A stretch of 64,000 bases of DNA from Coenobita brevimanus (GCA_032717465.1 CM064683.1:35105042-35169041); one strand, 5' to 3'; positions 36,215 through 49,299 are shown, counted from the stretch's first letter. A program made the numbers and translations. The notes: generated from the sequence alone by a model not told the origin.

Positions 36215-36660
36215 TTGATGTGCTGCCTTTGAGTGACTCTAAACTCAGTGACAAGGCAAATAGTTTCCTGTAAACCAGGAAACCATTTCCCATATTGGGT
36301 GGTAACCGTATAACCAAAGACGCCTGGTGGCTTAGTGGGTACCTGATCCAATCGAATTAACCAGTATGGGTTTATATCCAACAGTTGGTTGGAAATTACT
36401 GCTCTTATAATGCCAATCAGGAGCGAGTTAAGCTGGTCACCCTTGGCTTAATTGTCGGAATTGAGCTGCCTAGCCCCGAGCCCTTACGCCCCTGAAGGAG
36501 TAAACAACGAATGGATGATGTTTGGATGGATTTATGAGGAGCGGATAATGTGTCCCACGTGTCAAGTGGGGTTGGTGGAGGATTAGTGCCCCTCCCTGTA
36601 AAACAATTAACTCTAAGCCCTTGGCCACCCCATTTGGGATACATGGCGTCTGGCAATGAA
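36215..36660 (+). mobile_element. S1 repeat copy 5 (longest copy)
   Basis: Most complete S1 copy. Stem-loop AGTTTCCTG / CAGGAAACC at 36,262-36,284; A-box-like TGGTGGCTTAGTGGGTA at 36,325-36,341; B-box-like GGGTTTATATCC near 36,368; ATAATGCCAATCAGGAGCGAG; GCCTAGCCCCGAGCCCTTACG; a GGATGATG block; GTCCCACGTGTCAAGTGGGG; CCCCTCCCTGTAAAACAA; and the LINE A-like tail GGCCACCCCATTTGGGAT...GGCGTCTGGCAATG. The A/B-box spacing suits a tRNA-derived Pol III promoter, although both boxes are degenerate. The tail lacks the GATA repeats. Confidence 0.7.
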
Positions 36661-36779
36661 TGAAAAGAAAATGGATAATGTGTCGCGGGGCAGATGGCTT
36701 TAGTATGTAGGACAGGAACACCTGGAAGGTCATTTGTTGAGGTCTCCCTTTGCAGGATGCAGTGTTAGAAAGTACTCAG

Positions 36780-37065
36780 GCACAGACTGACCGATAGACA
36801 GATAAGTAAACGGAAAGACTGACAAATGTTTAGATAGAAAAGTGGATAGGCAGGTAGAAGTAACAGAGAGACAGATAAATAAATAGATAGATAGATACAA
36901 AATGATGCCAGTAGACAGAATGGCGTATTGAAAGGAAACTGGATAACAACAGTTAAACTGACATGCACAGAGATATACAGTCAGATAGATACACATATAT
37001 GGACATGCAGAGTCTGACAGCCATAAACGGATAGAGGGAAAATACAAAGGGAGAAAGACAGATAT
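36780..37065. repeat. degenerate (GATA)-rich tract
   Basis: GATAGATAG, AGACAGATA and similar words recur with many changes. The minus strand gives Leu/Tyr/Ser frames that are artefacts. Confidence 0.6.
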
Positions 37066-37084
37066 ATTTATACATACGCCATTG

Positions 37085-37780
37085 CAACTCAGTATCCCAT
37101 CGCTCCACTTTAACCTCCTTTCTATCAGTGTTTATCTTCTCTCACTTCCTTTTTCTCTTCCTCCCTTCCCTTTTTCCCCTCCTCCCTCCATCATCCTTTT
37201 ATCCTTCCTGTCTCTTCCACCCAACTGCCTTGCCTGCCTTCTTATCCCATTTCCATTTCTTCTTCGCCCGTCCTTATTCAAAATTCCCTTCCATCCTTTT
37301 TGAGCTCGGTCACCTCCTTTCATTCTTTTCCATCCATCATTCTTCTACTTTCTTTTCCTTCGTTCTTCATTTTTTCCTCGCGTTTTATCCTTCTTAACTT
37401 CAATTACTTCCCTCCCCCTCGTACCCACTCCCCCTTTCTCTCTCTCCATGCTTCTCAAGATCTTACTTCCCCACCCCCCCTCTATTTTCCCATTTCCTCT
37501 CTTCCTTCCCTTCCCAGCTGCCCTTATCTTCTCGTCCGTCACCTTTTTTTTCTTCTTTCTAACTTTCCAGTTCCTCATCTCCATATCTCCTTTCTTTTCC
37601 CCATCCTCCTTCATCTCCTTCCTTTTTCCTTCTCCTCGTTTCCCTCCTTTCCCAACACATTTTTGCCCATCCTCTCTCCTCATTCGAACTTCTCCCTCTT
37701 CTCCTTTTCCTCCTCCCTCCACCATTTTTCACCTTTCTTCACTCCTTCCTCTCCTCCTCTTCGCCATCCCCCTGCCAGGC
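37085..37780. repeat. polypyrimidine low-complexity block
   Basis: C/T-rich with a weak CTTCC(A/T) periodicity. Long Ser/Pro/Phe/Leu frames on + and Arg/Lys/Glu/Gly frames on - are artefacts. Confidence 0.8.
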
Positions 37781-37789
37781 TGGGCAGTG

Positions 37790-37925
37790 CAACACATAAC
37801 AAGGCACAATTTCGCCCTGTCAAAGTTACTCTTCATGGGCGTCGCCAGAAAAATATTAGATCCTCATGCTGGGCACGTGGCACCAGCCGCAGGGGAAGAC
37901 CGAGGAAGGTATTTTTCGTAAGAGA
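37790..37925 (+). mobile_element. possible LINE C-terminal fragment
   Basis: The + strand reads ...VTLHGRRQKN...CWARGTSRRGRPRK, resembling the RGRPRK block near the end of LINE A and LINE C ORFs. It is too short to assign with certainty. Confidence 0.3.
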
Positions 37926-37999
37926 TTTACCCAGCGTACTACTTCCTTCACGCTCCTATTTCTCGCTCTCACCTGAACAGAATTTTCTGGTGTGACTTA

Positions 38000-38650
38000 G
38001 TTGGGGTACAATGCTAGAGTTGTCCGTACCATGAGAACGTTGATGCTGACAGTACTAATACTTACGCTACTGCGAGTCGCTCTCAGTTAAACAATTAAAT
38101 AGATGCATCTAGCATTATTGTAGCTTGAAAAAAAACACTAGTGATATACATATAAAGAGAAAGTTAATGATGACAGTGTTAAAACTGAAGCTCCTGTGAC
38201 TCAACCTCAGGCAAATATAAACTTCAAGTGGCTGGAACAGGATACTAGAGTTGTCCCGACCATGAACACCACAGGCTGTATTCTTATTCACTTTGGAGAC
38301 TTCGCTGGACATTTTCCTCAGCGATTTACCCTGCATATTACAGCTTAACCCTCATGTGCCCGACACAACTCTATTATTTTATTAAGACTAACACCAGACG
38401 GTTTTGTACAGTTAAGAATCACTGTGGAGGCCAGAGAGTGTTAATGCTGTCTCTGTTAATCGTTTCATGGTCTTATGCACTTGGATATTTTGTTCCAGTT
38501 AGCGACAGATGATCTGATACAGCTGAGAGTGAGCATAAGACTCTGAGAGTGTTAATATTATACCCAATAACCCTCTCATGATCAGGATAACTCTATTTTG
38601 TTTTCAGCTAACGCCATATGCCTTAATTCAGCTGAGAGTGATTCACAGGA
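38000..38650. repeat. dispersed ~115-bp repeat, units in both orientations
   Basis: 38,350-38,640 carries three + units about 110 bp apart: CTCATG(G/T)...ACAACTCTATTATTTT, ACACCAGACGGTTTTGTACAG, CAGCTGAGAGTGAGC and GAGAGTGTTAATG. 38,000-38,300 holds reverse-orientation pieces (AGAGTTGTCC(G/C)...ACCATGA). The orientations meet near 38,340. Confidence 0.6.
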
Positions 38651-38659
38651 GCCTACGAG

Positions 38660-38965
38660 TGATGAAAGACCCTGATGTTGGGTACGTGGCAGGGGTAAGA
38701 GGGGGAGAGTAAGAGGATGAGACCAAGAACGACGTGGAGGGAAAGTATTACTGATTGAAAAAGGCGTCCGTCCTTACCTCTTGATAATTTTGAAAACATT
38801 ATCTAGGAAATTCTCTCCAAATTCTGGAAAGTGTTCAGAGGAGCACCCTGAAACGGTTTGGCTATCTGGAGCCAGGGGGGGAGTGAGAGACTGACTTGGA
38901 GAATGCACTTGAGGTTGGGGAGAGAGGGGAGAGGAAGGCAGGTGATGAGATTGTGGTCATCGTCG
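38660..38965 (+). mobile_element. LINE A-related relics, C-terminal end
   Basis: 38,828-38,960 reads, across frames, FRGAPNGLAI / LKRFGYLE then ERLTWRMHLRLGREGRGRQVMRLW. This is the ordered equivalent of LRWFGHVER...ERLTKRVYVSEVEGERGRGRPRMRW in LINE A. 38,670-38,740 (GGCAGGGGTAAGAGGGGGAGAG) may be a second, worse copy. Non-coding. Confidence 0.5.
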
Positions 38966-40157
38966 TCGTGGTTTAACTCCGATCTCTCTGACCAAACTTG
39001 CCCGTCGACAGCAAGTAAGCAACTGCCCGAATGGCATCATCTCACAGGTTCCCTACACCGTTTACGCTGTGCCTGTGTCTTAGTGTGGCATGTGGTCTGT
39101 AGTGCTCCTATGTGTGTTATGTTCTGTGGGTCTGTTTTACAAGCGGGCTACGCATCATCTGTGACTGCAACCCATCCTAATCCGAGCTGCTACCTGTGGA
39201 GAGCTGGGTGCTTCTCCAATACAAGCCTTGGCAGGTCAACTCGAACCGTTCGTTTTAAAGATGTCTCTGATGGATGGATGCTTGGAGGCGAGGGGGCTTG
39301 TAAAATAGTGTTCTGATCGAGGTGATGTATTACCCTGCGTGTTAAATGAGTTTGTAGGTGTTCATTGCTAGTGCTTGAATACCTGGAAGTGGAATGTTAA
39401 TGAAGAGGGTTTGATAATGTTTGCGTGGAAATTACCTTATGTGCCAAGTTGTACTGTGTGGCTCTGTCATACATGATGAGGTGAAAGAACTGAGTGGAGT
39501 GCAATGTGAATGAGTGGTTTTATGAGACAGAGCGATGGCAGCCTGATGAATGTGGACTGGGAGACGTAGAGATGGCCGCACTGGTTAAAGGAAATTCTCA
39601 TGATTGTGTCTACATTCTGATTTGCTCAATATGCCACAGGAAATAATATTCTCCAACAACTGAAGTACACCATCCGTTTTAAAATATTTGTGTTAAGCAT
39701 AACGCGATGAACAACAATGGTAATCTTGAAACCATTGATTCCCTGAATGTAGATTTTTTTTTTTTTTTTGACCGTAGGTTTGCCTCTTCAATACGACGAA
39801 GTTTTCTGCATTATAGTCTTGCTACCATTAAGCGATTTTATTATCCTTAAGAAATGAACCTCGTGGTGAAATGGTGAAGGTCAAAAGCATCTTCCATTAA
39901 CCCGACTGGTAGCAAGACCACTATATTATTCTGAAGAAAATACCCTTGTGGTAACAAGAAAAATGTTTGGAATACGTCATCGTAGTGAACGGGTTAATAG
40001 AAGCATATCATAGGACAGAAAATGCATTTACTTTGCAGCACGACAAATATTTGCATTCAATACTACAGTACAGGAAGTACTTAAATACATACATTCATAC
40101 ATTATATAGTACGGTATAGAAAACGTATATAGAAGTATCGAATATATACTGTATATA

Positions 40158-40158
<1 letters not shown>
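38966..40158. other. unassigned sequence; one trace of a dispersed repeat
   Basis: 39,775-39,920 has TTCAATACGACGAAGTTTTCTGC and CCATTAAGCGATTTTATTATCC, related to the ~115-bp family. No supported gene. Confidence 0.4.

Positions 40159-40159
<1 letters not shown>

Positions 40160-40245
<86 letters not shown>
40160..40245. repeat. (TA)n microsatellite
   Basis: TA array of about 85 bp, followed by unassigned AT-rich sequence to about 40,495. Confidence 0.97.
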
Positions 40246-40248
<3 letters not shown>

Positions 40249-40495
40249 AGTGCAGAAAATACGATCATAATACATCATCACCATAACCATCATCGTCATA
40301 TTGAAATCCTCTTTTTTTATTGGTATAAGAATATATAAAAAATGTATAACTCATAGTAAGAAAAAAATGCTTATATCTCAAAATACAGAAAATGTATGCA
40401 TGCTATATTACAGTATAACAGTATGCAATATATAATAAAAATGATGTGAAGGGCAAATAGCATTTAAGGTCGGAGGGAAAATATGAAGTTAGTGG

Positions 40496-40660
40496 ATGTG
40501 GGGCATAGCGGCAAGGGAGAGGAGGGAAAGAGGGAGCATGGGGGAGAGGGAAAGGAGTAAGAGAAGGGAAAGGAGTGAGGGAGCAGGAGGGTGTGAGATA
40601 AAAGGTAAGGGAGAAGCGAGAGCAAAAGGGGGTCAGGGAGAAAAGTATCCCCGTGTGAAT
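40496..40660. repeat. purine-rich low-complexity tract
   Basis: GAGGGAAAGAGGGAGCA-type words recur. The Arg/Glu/Gly frame across it is an artefact. Confidence 0.7.
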
Positions 40661-40764
40661 AATTTAGAGAGAGTTCCCATGAGGCCGGAATTCTTGGGCA
40701 GAGATTATTCGAGTGAGGCAGCTGCTGTAAATATGTGGGGTGGATACCTTATTTCACAATCTTT

Positions 40765-41330
40765 TTTTTCATCTTCATTTCCACCTGATATACTTTTTAC
40801 GGTTTTCTTTATCTTCCTACTTGTTTATTCACCCTCCATCCTTCCACTGTTCTCTTCTCTTTTATCTTACATTTTGAACTCCCTCCTTCTCCACTCTTCC
40901 CTTCCACCCTTCATCCCATTCCTTCACTCTTCACCCTTCTCCTCTAGCCTTCCTTTTTTTTTTCTTTTTTCTTTTTTCTTTTTTTTTTTTTGCCTGTCCT
41001 TCTTCTCCCGTGATTCTTTTCATTCATTCCAACCATTCTCTTCTACCCTCCATCTTTCTCTTCCACCTTTCACCGTCCCTTCCACCTTGCGACCTCTCCT
41101 TTTATTTCAGTCTCCACCCTTCCTGTCGTTCCATATCTTTTTCTGCTATCTTCCACCTTCCTCCGCCTCCGTCCACCTTTCTCTTGCATCTTCTACTCTT
41201 CCTTCTCTCCTTTCCACAATTCACCTCGTTCCTCCGTCATTCTCCCCCACTGCCATCCCTTTCCTCTACCCTTCGTATCTACCCTCCTCCCTTCTCCTTT
41301 ATCCTTTACACTCCACTGGCACCTCTGATT
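40765..41330. repeat. pyrimidine-rich degenerate minisatellite (CTTCCACCCTTC-like)
   Basis: C/T-rich with recurring CTTCCACC(C/T)TTC and CTCCATC words, and T runs at 40,950-40,990. Long + frames are artefacts. Confidence 0.75.
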
Positions 41331-42690
41331 CTACGTCCATCCTATGTTCCACTCTGTTTTTCTCTGGTTTTGATTTCAACATGGTCTGTTCCACCTGCTG
41401 TTCCACTCTCCATGTATCCTGTGTTTGTTTTCACCTTGTCCTTGTTCACCCAGAAGTACAGTTGGAGACCTGGATATATATTCTATTATGTGTTGTATTC
41501 TAGAGGAAGACTTGGTCCAAAAAGTGGATTGCCCTAGTGATCCTCATACTCGACACACGCTGATAAGCTTTCTTCTTTTCCTGTATTCTCCTAAATTTCA
41601 CATAGACTCTTCCACTCTCTATTACACCTCTACTCTCTAATCACCTTTTCTGTTCCATACAATCCCTCTCTTCCATTCCTCCCCCCCCCCCCCCGTCTGG
41701 TACACCCACGCCCTCTGTTCAATTCACTCCCCTGTATTCCACCTCCTCCTCTGCTTGACCCACACCCTTATTTCCATCTGCGCCTTCTGTTCCACCTACC
41801 TCTCTTGTCCACTCACTGTCTCCATTCCACTCACACCCTCTGTTCCACTCACAGTCTCTGTTCCATTTACGCCCTCGAATCCATCAGTCCCTCTGTTCCA
41901 CCCACCCTGTCTATACTATCCTCGCCTTCTGTTCCACGTACCTTTCACTTCCACTTACAATCTCTGTTCCACCCACAATAACTTCCACCCACTCCCTCAG
42001 TTCCAACTCCCTCCTCCCGTCCCCTCACAGCTTCTTTCTAACGTCCCCTTCTGTTCCATCCATTATGTTCTCCTAGCCTTCACCTCCTCTGTTCTGCTAC
42101 CTATGTTCCACTTTCCCTCCGTTCCGCATACTCTATTCCACATACCCATTCACATTACCTTCTATTACCTGCAGTTCCCTTAGTTTCACCTTTTTTTCCA
42201 CCTTCACTCACTTTCAACCACTGCTCCTCCTCCTCTGCTCCACACGACGTTCAACCCCCTCAGTTCCTCGCCTTTTAGTCCAGCTATCCACTATAATTCT
42301 TACCCTATGCTTCATAATCTGTTCAGTATACCACTATCTTGTACCCTTTCCTTCCTCCCCATTTTGTTCCACCCACTCTATTTCTCCTCTTCCACCTCTG
42401 TTCTGCCACTTCCGCTCCATTTCCCACCTGTCTTGCACACTCACTGTTCCATATCCCCTGTTCAGTACCCTCCTTTTTTCCATTCCGTCTGTTCCACTCA
42501 CTCTGTTGCACACCCTCTGTTCCGCACCTTCTGTTCCACCTCCTCCTTCCACATAACCTACCCATTCTCATATGTCCTGCTCAGTATCCCCAGCTTCATA
42601 TCACCTTTTCACCAGTTCTGTTCCAAGTGCTGCAGCCTCTGTTCCACCTGCCTCTGCATGCACCTGGTGGTCCTCCTACCTGCACTATGA
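41331..42690. repeat. degenerate minisatellite with TCTGTTCCAC core
   Basis: (C/T)TCTGTTCCACC(C/T)AC recurs dozens of times at irregular 16-24 bp spacing, with TTCCATTC and TTCCACTC variants. A C run sits near 41,680. Frames rich in Ser/Pro/His/Cys on + are not genes. Confidence 0.8.
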
Positions 42691-42774
42691 ATAATTATAA
42701 CTGAGTTTTTGTAGTGGACTTTTTTGTTTCAAAGAGAAGTTAATGTTCAAAAGTTTTTTTTTTTTTCCGGTGGT

Positions 42775-43110
42775 GGTACATTAGGTGGAGGCTCTCAAAT
42801 GCACCCACTCGATGCAATGCTACCTTTACTTGATTCGACCCTCAGCGCCCAGCCAAATGGTTTCCTGCAACTTAGGGAACTATTTCATACTCTGTGGTGG
42901 TACACATAAACCAAAAAAATGAATCCCTAGGCATTTAATAGGTAATGGACTGCAATCGGATTTGGCCAATAAGGGTTTAAATCAGAGGTGTAGTTGAGGT
43001 ATTTTGCTTACACACGACCCTTCAGGGAAGCGACTGGTCATTTTCATCTTAAATGTCTGGAATGAGTAGTTTGGCCTCGGGCTTCTACCCTCCTCCCTCC
43101 GATGGGTGCA
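42775..43110 (+). mobile_element. S1 repeat copy 6
   Basis: GGTGGAGGCTCTC...GCACCCACTCGATGCAATGCTACC head, stem-loop half GGTTTCCTG with a decayed partner, GCATTTAATAGGTAATGG...CAATCGGATTT (A-box area), AAGGGTTTAAATC (B-box area), AGCGACTGGTC and TTGGCCTCGGGCTTCTACCCTCC. The LINE-type tail is absent. Confidence 0.6.
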
Positions 43111-45135
43111 ATTAGCGATGATGAAATAAAAGAACATGTTTATTCCCCTTAGCTCGAGGATGCAATTTTCACATTATTCTTGCTATGTTCAGACGATTTT
43201 AATCAGCCTAGAAAAGATAGTCATTGAAACTAGAGGGGTCAAACGTGGTAGCTGTATTAACTCCTTGCAGACGAGAACTCTCCTTAGGTGACTAAGATAA
43301 TTTATACGTAGCAAACAAAAGAGAAGAATGGCCGTCATCGCATTAGAGGTATCAGTTTCTGCAGTCCAATGATATTTTCTTTTTCTTTCTGGTTCTTCAT
43401 ACTTCCAGGCGGATTTATTCAGTTATGGAAAGTTTATACAGCAAAGTTGAATAACATTGCCTGTATAAAGCAAGAAGTAACGAACACATAATGTCCTCGT
43501 GATGAATGGATTAATTATGGCTATAAGTGGGTCATAAAGTCACTTGCTTTCTGAGAGTACATAGTGTCATTGACTTTGGATATGTAGTAACGCCTTTTCC
43601 TCAGCGATTAATTTTTGTATTGTTCGCTCAACTTAACTTGGCTGAGATTTTCATCTTTTTGCAGCGTATTTCCTGTAGCAGTCACAAAATAAGACAAAAC
43701 TACAGCATTTCTTCCTTTCCATAATACCTTTCTGAGATTAGCATCATATCCTAGTGTTAGTCTCTTGTTTCAGCTCAGTATTGAAGTGGGAGAGAAGTCA
43801 GTAATTATTTTGTGCCGATAATTATTTATTTGACTACAGCACGAGTTTTGCGATAGCTGACTAACCTAACTTATAGTGAGGACTGCTCTAGAGATTTCAG
43901 GTCAAGTTTTACCTTGACTTTGTCAGATGACCTCGATCTTGTATGGAAAAAAAAAAAAAATCAATGTTCTATGTTAACCGGAGAAAGAAGCATTATTCGT
44001 TTTTCTATGGATTGTGGTTCAGAAGCTATAAATTAATCAATCTCGGTCAGCGGTCATATTGCAATTAGCCTTCATATCGGATTTAGCCAGCCGTGGATGC
44101 CGTTGACTGAGAAATTTGGACATTACCTAAGTAGTGTTCGGAATACATGGTAACCTTGTTGTATACAATATCTAGTATTTATAACCAATGAGGACACTTC
44201 TGCTTACTTTCGGAGGCTTACTGACTGCGCAAAATAAATCCGTCTTTTTTTTTAGTCAGACTGGCTTCACTGGGCTTGCTGTGTTGCCTCAATATTAAAC
44301 GTCCATCAAAAGAATGGTGTGTACTCAGACAAAGCCTATTTGTATTCATAGTCGTGGTTGGTCTGTGTTAAATCAGCTTCATTTTTGCCACTGCACCTAT
44401 GTCTGGTCCTACTAATGCGCTGCCTAAACGCAGAGATTATTCTGGAGGTGTATTCATAATGTTTCCTGAGACCCAGCTGACCTGCTGTGTACTACACGCC
44501 TTCACTTCTCACCACGTTAGCACTAATAACCAGCACCTACAGTGAATACACGCTAGAGCTGTTCAGTTTAGAACTGGTGTAGTAGTAGCAATGGGAATGG
44601 TTTTATTACATTCAGGTGAGTCCCGTGGAAGAACAGTAGCTGGTATTTTAGTGAAGTTCGTGTCATCAAACAGCTCTATGCCACAGGTTGAAACTGAATT
44701 CCTGTGCTTTCGGACAGGTCCTGAATGGCAGTGAATGAACCTGGTCTGATCTAACTAAGCTGAATTCGGAGAAGACTGTAATGGACCAAAACTGAAATGT
44801 CTGCTCTGGATTTCAATTGATCTTAATGGACCAAGTTAATCTTGGTCAGCTTTAAACTGATATAAAATTAAACATCCAAGCAAAAATGATTGTGCTGTGC
44901 CTGAGTGAACCTGAAGTAGCTCTAGTGAATCAAATATGAATTATTTGACCTTAAAGTGATTCAACTGGTTTTCAATGGCCCTGAGTAGAGAATGATTGAT
45001 AGAGACCGAACTGAATTGGAGTGGAGGATCTGATAGCTTTTGAGATAGCCTGAAAGGACTTTTTTCACAGAAGTTTCAAAGTCAGTTCCTTCAGACTCAG
45101 CAGTTTTCATATGGATCACAATCATCTAGAGCTCT
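43111..45135. other. unassigned sequence; traces of dispersed repeats
   Basis: 43,190-43,275 has TGTTCAGACGATTTTAATCAGCC and GTAGCTGTATTAACTCCTTG of the ~115-bp family. 44,700-45,060 repeats CTGAA/TGGACC/AACTGA words loosely. No gene supported. Confidence 0.4.
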
Positions 45136-45139
45136 GGCG

Positions 45140-45930
45140 CTACACCCATTCACGCACACAACCTCCCTCACCCTCAAACCCAATCATCAAAAACACCATC
45201 CTTCAACCTCACACTCCTGCACCCTCACCGTCAAACCCTCACACTTCACACTTACACACTTCCCTTACTTTATCATTCCTGTTTTATGTTCACACCCCTT
45301 CGCTTCCCACACCATAATTTTCTCTCTCAATCACATTCCTAACGTCCTTACAGCCTCTTTGACACCATAACAGCTCCCTATAACCTCACACACCTTTCTG
45401 TCATCCTTAACACATCCCTGACTTTCCCCACCTTCTTGCCTCAGCTTTTAAATCTTTTTGACAGTAGTTTTCTACCTATCCTGTCTAGTGCACCCTCCTC
45501 AACACAGTTTTTCACTTCACTGTGCTTTCAGTTCTTTTCAGCACTCCCAGTTCCTCTTTCTCTCCATCTCTCGTCTCTGTCCCTCGTGCCGTTCATCCCC
45601 AAAACATCTCTCCCTTTCCTCACTCATTCTTACTCGTATCTATTGTTTGTTTCATTCTGTCCCTTTCATATGTCCTGCCAAAAATAATTTGTTCCTCCCT
45701 TCAACTCAATATTTCCCGCTTCTTGCATTTGACATTCCTTCCTCCCTGTGTCTCCCCTCCCTTTGAATCCCTTCCCCCCTTTTCAATGATTCCTCTTCCT
45801 CCTCCTCTTGACACCTCTCTTTCCAGCTCACAACTGGAAGAACCCGAGTTCAGTTCTCGGTACGAACTGACTCTTGAACAATGTTTGCTTTCCTCTTGCC
45901 CCTCTCCATCCAGCAGCATAACCATCCAGC
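45140..45930. repeat. pyrimidine-rich degenerate block (CTCACAC/CCTCACC words)
   Basis: C/T/A-rich, with CCTCACACTCC-like words first and CTTTCC-like words later. Long Ser/Pro/Leu frames are artefacts. Confidence 0.65.
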
Positions 45931-46326
45931 AGCATAACTGAAGACTTTAACATCGTCTATTGCTGGTCACATTCTGGAAGACGGGAATGTAAAAATGTCT
46001 TTAATGATCCTCTCACAGATTATGGGAATTCATGATTAGCCTTCTTCATCTCAAATCACAGCCCTCATGCAGTCTCTTCGTCAGCTCCTTCAGTATAATT
46101 ATGTCTTCAGTATTGTATTTTTGTGACAGCGTTGAAAATTTTACGTCATTTCCACTTTAACTCCTGAACCCTGATCAGCACAAATGGTTGCACCGGTGAG
46201 AAGTTTAAATGCAGAGGCCCAGAGCTTCTCCTGCTCTCTTCCCTCCAGTGTTCTTTCAGCACTTCCCACAGGAGGGTGTGCTACACTTTCCAGCTTGCTA
46301 CACTGCTGGCTTCTACTGGTAGTGCT

Positions 46327-46327
<1 letters not shown>
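45931..46327. other. unassigned sequence
   Basis: No supported feature seen. Confidence 0.35.
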
Positions 46328-46358
<31 letters not shown>

Positions 46359-46545
46359 TTGGTTTTACGTCAGGTATCCCAGAAGGGCTAAGGGGTTGCC
46401 CCTGGGTAGAGGACTTTTGGATTGGAGCGTCTAGCATTTTATGACCGGATGTCCTTCTTGATGTCTACGAATGACCCGTGGGTGGATTCTATCCTCCGAC
46501 CCTTCGGTCAGAGCGGAGCGTTCTAACCCACTGAGCCACGGCTGA
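46328..46545 (-). mobile_element. tRNA-derived SINE, family 2, with (TA)n tail
   Basis: On the minus strand the head reads GCCGTGGCTCAGTGGGTTAG, with an A-box-like block at 46,527-46,538 (TGGCTCAGTGGG) and a B-box-like GGATAGAATCC at 46,484-46,494. This is tRNA-like spacing. The body of about 110 bp ends in a (TA)n array at 46,328-46,355. It differs in sequence from the SINE at 2,755-3,136 but shares the plan of tRNA-like head, short body and TA tail. Confidence 0.7.
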
Positions 46546-46552
46546 TACATAT

Positions 46553-46740
46553 AGATCATATTAACAACATAATCACCAAAAACAATATGTTCAATATGTT
46601 CAAGTTATTTTAATTCACATGAAGGATGTTGAATTTATTTTCTCCTATATCATGCTTCTACTCATTTCAGTGTATAGTTGTATTTAAAATTCACAGTAGA
46701 CCATGGAATATTCTAGTTGCAAAATTAATTTTAATCCATT
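46553..46740 (+). repeat. inverted-repeat arm, left (partner 47,866-48,050)
   Basis: About 185 bp matching the right arm in reverse: TTCAAGTTATTTT, ATTCACATGAAGGATGTT, TCATGCTTCTACTCATTTCAG, TGTATAGTTGTATTTAAAATTC and CCATGGAATA(T)TCTAGTTGCAAAATTA. Identity is high. The arm starts 8 bp from the SINE head. Confidence 0.85.
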
Positions 46741-46747
46741 CATTTAT

Positions 46748-47865
<1,118 letters not shown>

Positions 47866-48050
47866 AGACTAAAAATAATTTTGCAACTAGATTATTCCAT
47901 GGTCTACTGTGAATTTTAAATACAACTATACACTGAAATGAGTAGAAGCATGATGTAAGAGAAAATAAATTTAACATCCTTCATGTGAATCAAAATAACT
48001 TGAACATATTATTCACTGAAGTTTTCTTGGGTGATTAGGTTGTTATTATG
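47866..48050 (-). repeat. inverted-repeat arm, right
   Basis: Reverse partner of 46,553-46,740. TA-rich repeat lies immediately inside it, mirroring the left side. Confidence 0.85.
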
Positions 48051-48177
48051 ACTTAATTAAATTCGTAGCAGTTCCATATAACTGAAGTGCATAATACTTG
48101 AGTTACCAATAGTTGCTATCTCTGCAAGAAATTTTAAACGTGCTATTACCTTCATAAAAACGCCCGCACAGGATATG

Positions 48178-48180
<3 letters not shown>

Positions 48181-48260
<80 letters not shown>
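48181..48260. repeat. (CT)n microsatellite
   Basis: Uninterrupted CT array of 80 bp. The flanking 48,051-48,180 and 48,261-48,680 are unassigned. Confidence 0.98.
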
Positions 48261-48263
<3 letters not shown>

Positions 48264-48684
48264 GTATCCTACCTATTCATAAGAGCAAATATGCATTTTT
48301 GAGAGAGGTGATTTCCTTTTCCATTTGACCAAAACCTTCCTCGAATCCTTTCCCAATCTTCCCGGTGTTTAGGGTTTAACCAAGCTAATGTCAGGCCATT
48401 TTATTCAGTTATGTGATTAAGGTGGATTTGTAAAGAGAGAAACTAAGACTCCAGTAAAAAAAAATGTGAGCTGTATAGATTTGTATAGTGACCAAAATAT
48501 AAAACATTATTCGTAGTGATGGACTCAGAGGAAGATAAACTGTTAATCTCCTTGCTATGAGAGGTCTTCCCGATGCTAAGTGTTATCGACTGGAGGTGAC
48601 AGGAATATGACAGAAAAGGCACCATTTCTTGACAGTTTTGATGTATCCCGAACATTATTGCAAAAAATTCTCTTTCCTTCATCA

Positions 48685-49010
48685 TCACTCTCACTCTTAC
48701 CCGTACCCACACCATCACCCTGACTCACGCCCTCATCCTCACTCTCAGTCTCACTTTGAGTTTCGCCATCATCCTCAAACATAGACATCGCTTTCACATA
48801 CCTTCCACCACCCTCATTCTCAAACCATAGCCATTCTAACCCTCTTAATCATTTTTCCCCATCACCCTTATCCTTACCCTCACTGCTCCTACCTTAGCAT
48901 TACCCTCCCACCACAGTAATTCTCATCCTTTTTAACATTCCTGCTATCTCTCTCTCACCCTTACCCTCAAACCTAAGCCACCTCTTATTCCTCTGTTATC
49001 TTTTTCTCTC
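48685..49010. repeat. degenerate minisatellite with CCCTCA(C/T)(T/C)CTCA words
   Basis: CTCACTCTCA, ACCCTCATCCTCA and ACCCTTACCC words recur. It resembles the pyrimidine-rich blocks elsewhere. Confidence 0.6.
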
Positions 49011-49084
49011 GCACACCCTACCTTCCCATCTTAACTCTCTACTACATATTGTAAATTCACTTCTGAACTCTCTATGGCTCCTGT

Positions 49085-49290
49085 GACTCACTAGCATCCG
49101 AATAAAATCGTCAGACATTAGCAGGAATATAGTGCTAGAATTATCCTAACCATAAGAGGTTTATTTACTTTGCACTCTTCATAACTCTATATCAATTAAC
49201 TTTACGTTCTCCAAAGAAGTTGATCGAAGTTATGTTTTCATCCGTATCTGTATGTTTGATTGTCCAGTTATCTGTTTGTGCACAAGTGGA
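49085..49290. repeat. fragments of two dispersed repeats
   Basis: 49,095-49,165 (GAATAAAATCGTCAGACATTAGC, AGTGCTAGAATTATCC) is the ~115-bp family in reverse. 49,207-49,285 (TCTCCAAAGAAGTTGATCGAAGTTATGTTTTC, CTGTTTGTGCAC) is a copy of the repeat also seen at 55,005-55,140. Confidence 0.45.
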
Positions 49291-49299
49291 TAGATGAAT

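Noticed and set aside
38858..39316. 152-codon + frame with normal-looking composition
   Set aside because: Its first part is the LINE A-type C-terminal relic read in the element frame. The rest has no recognisable domain.
40496..42704. Long Ser/Pro/His/Cys frames
   Set aside because: Composition artefacts of pyrimidine-rich minisatellites with irregular unit spacing.
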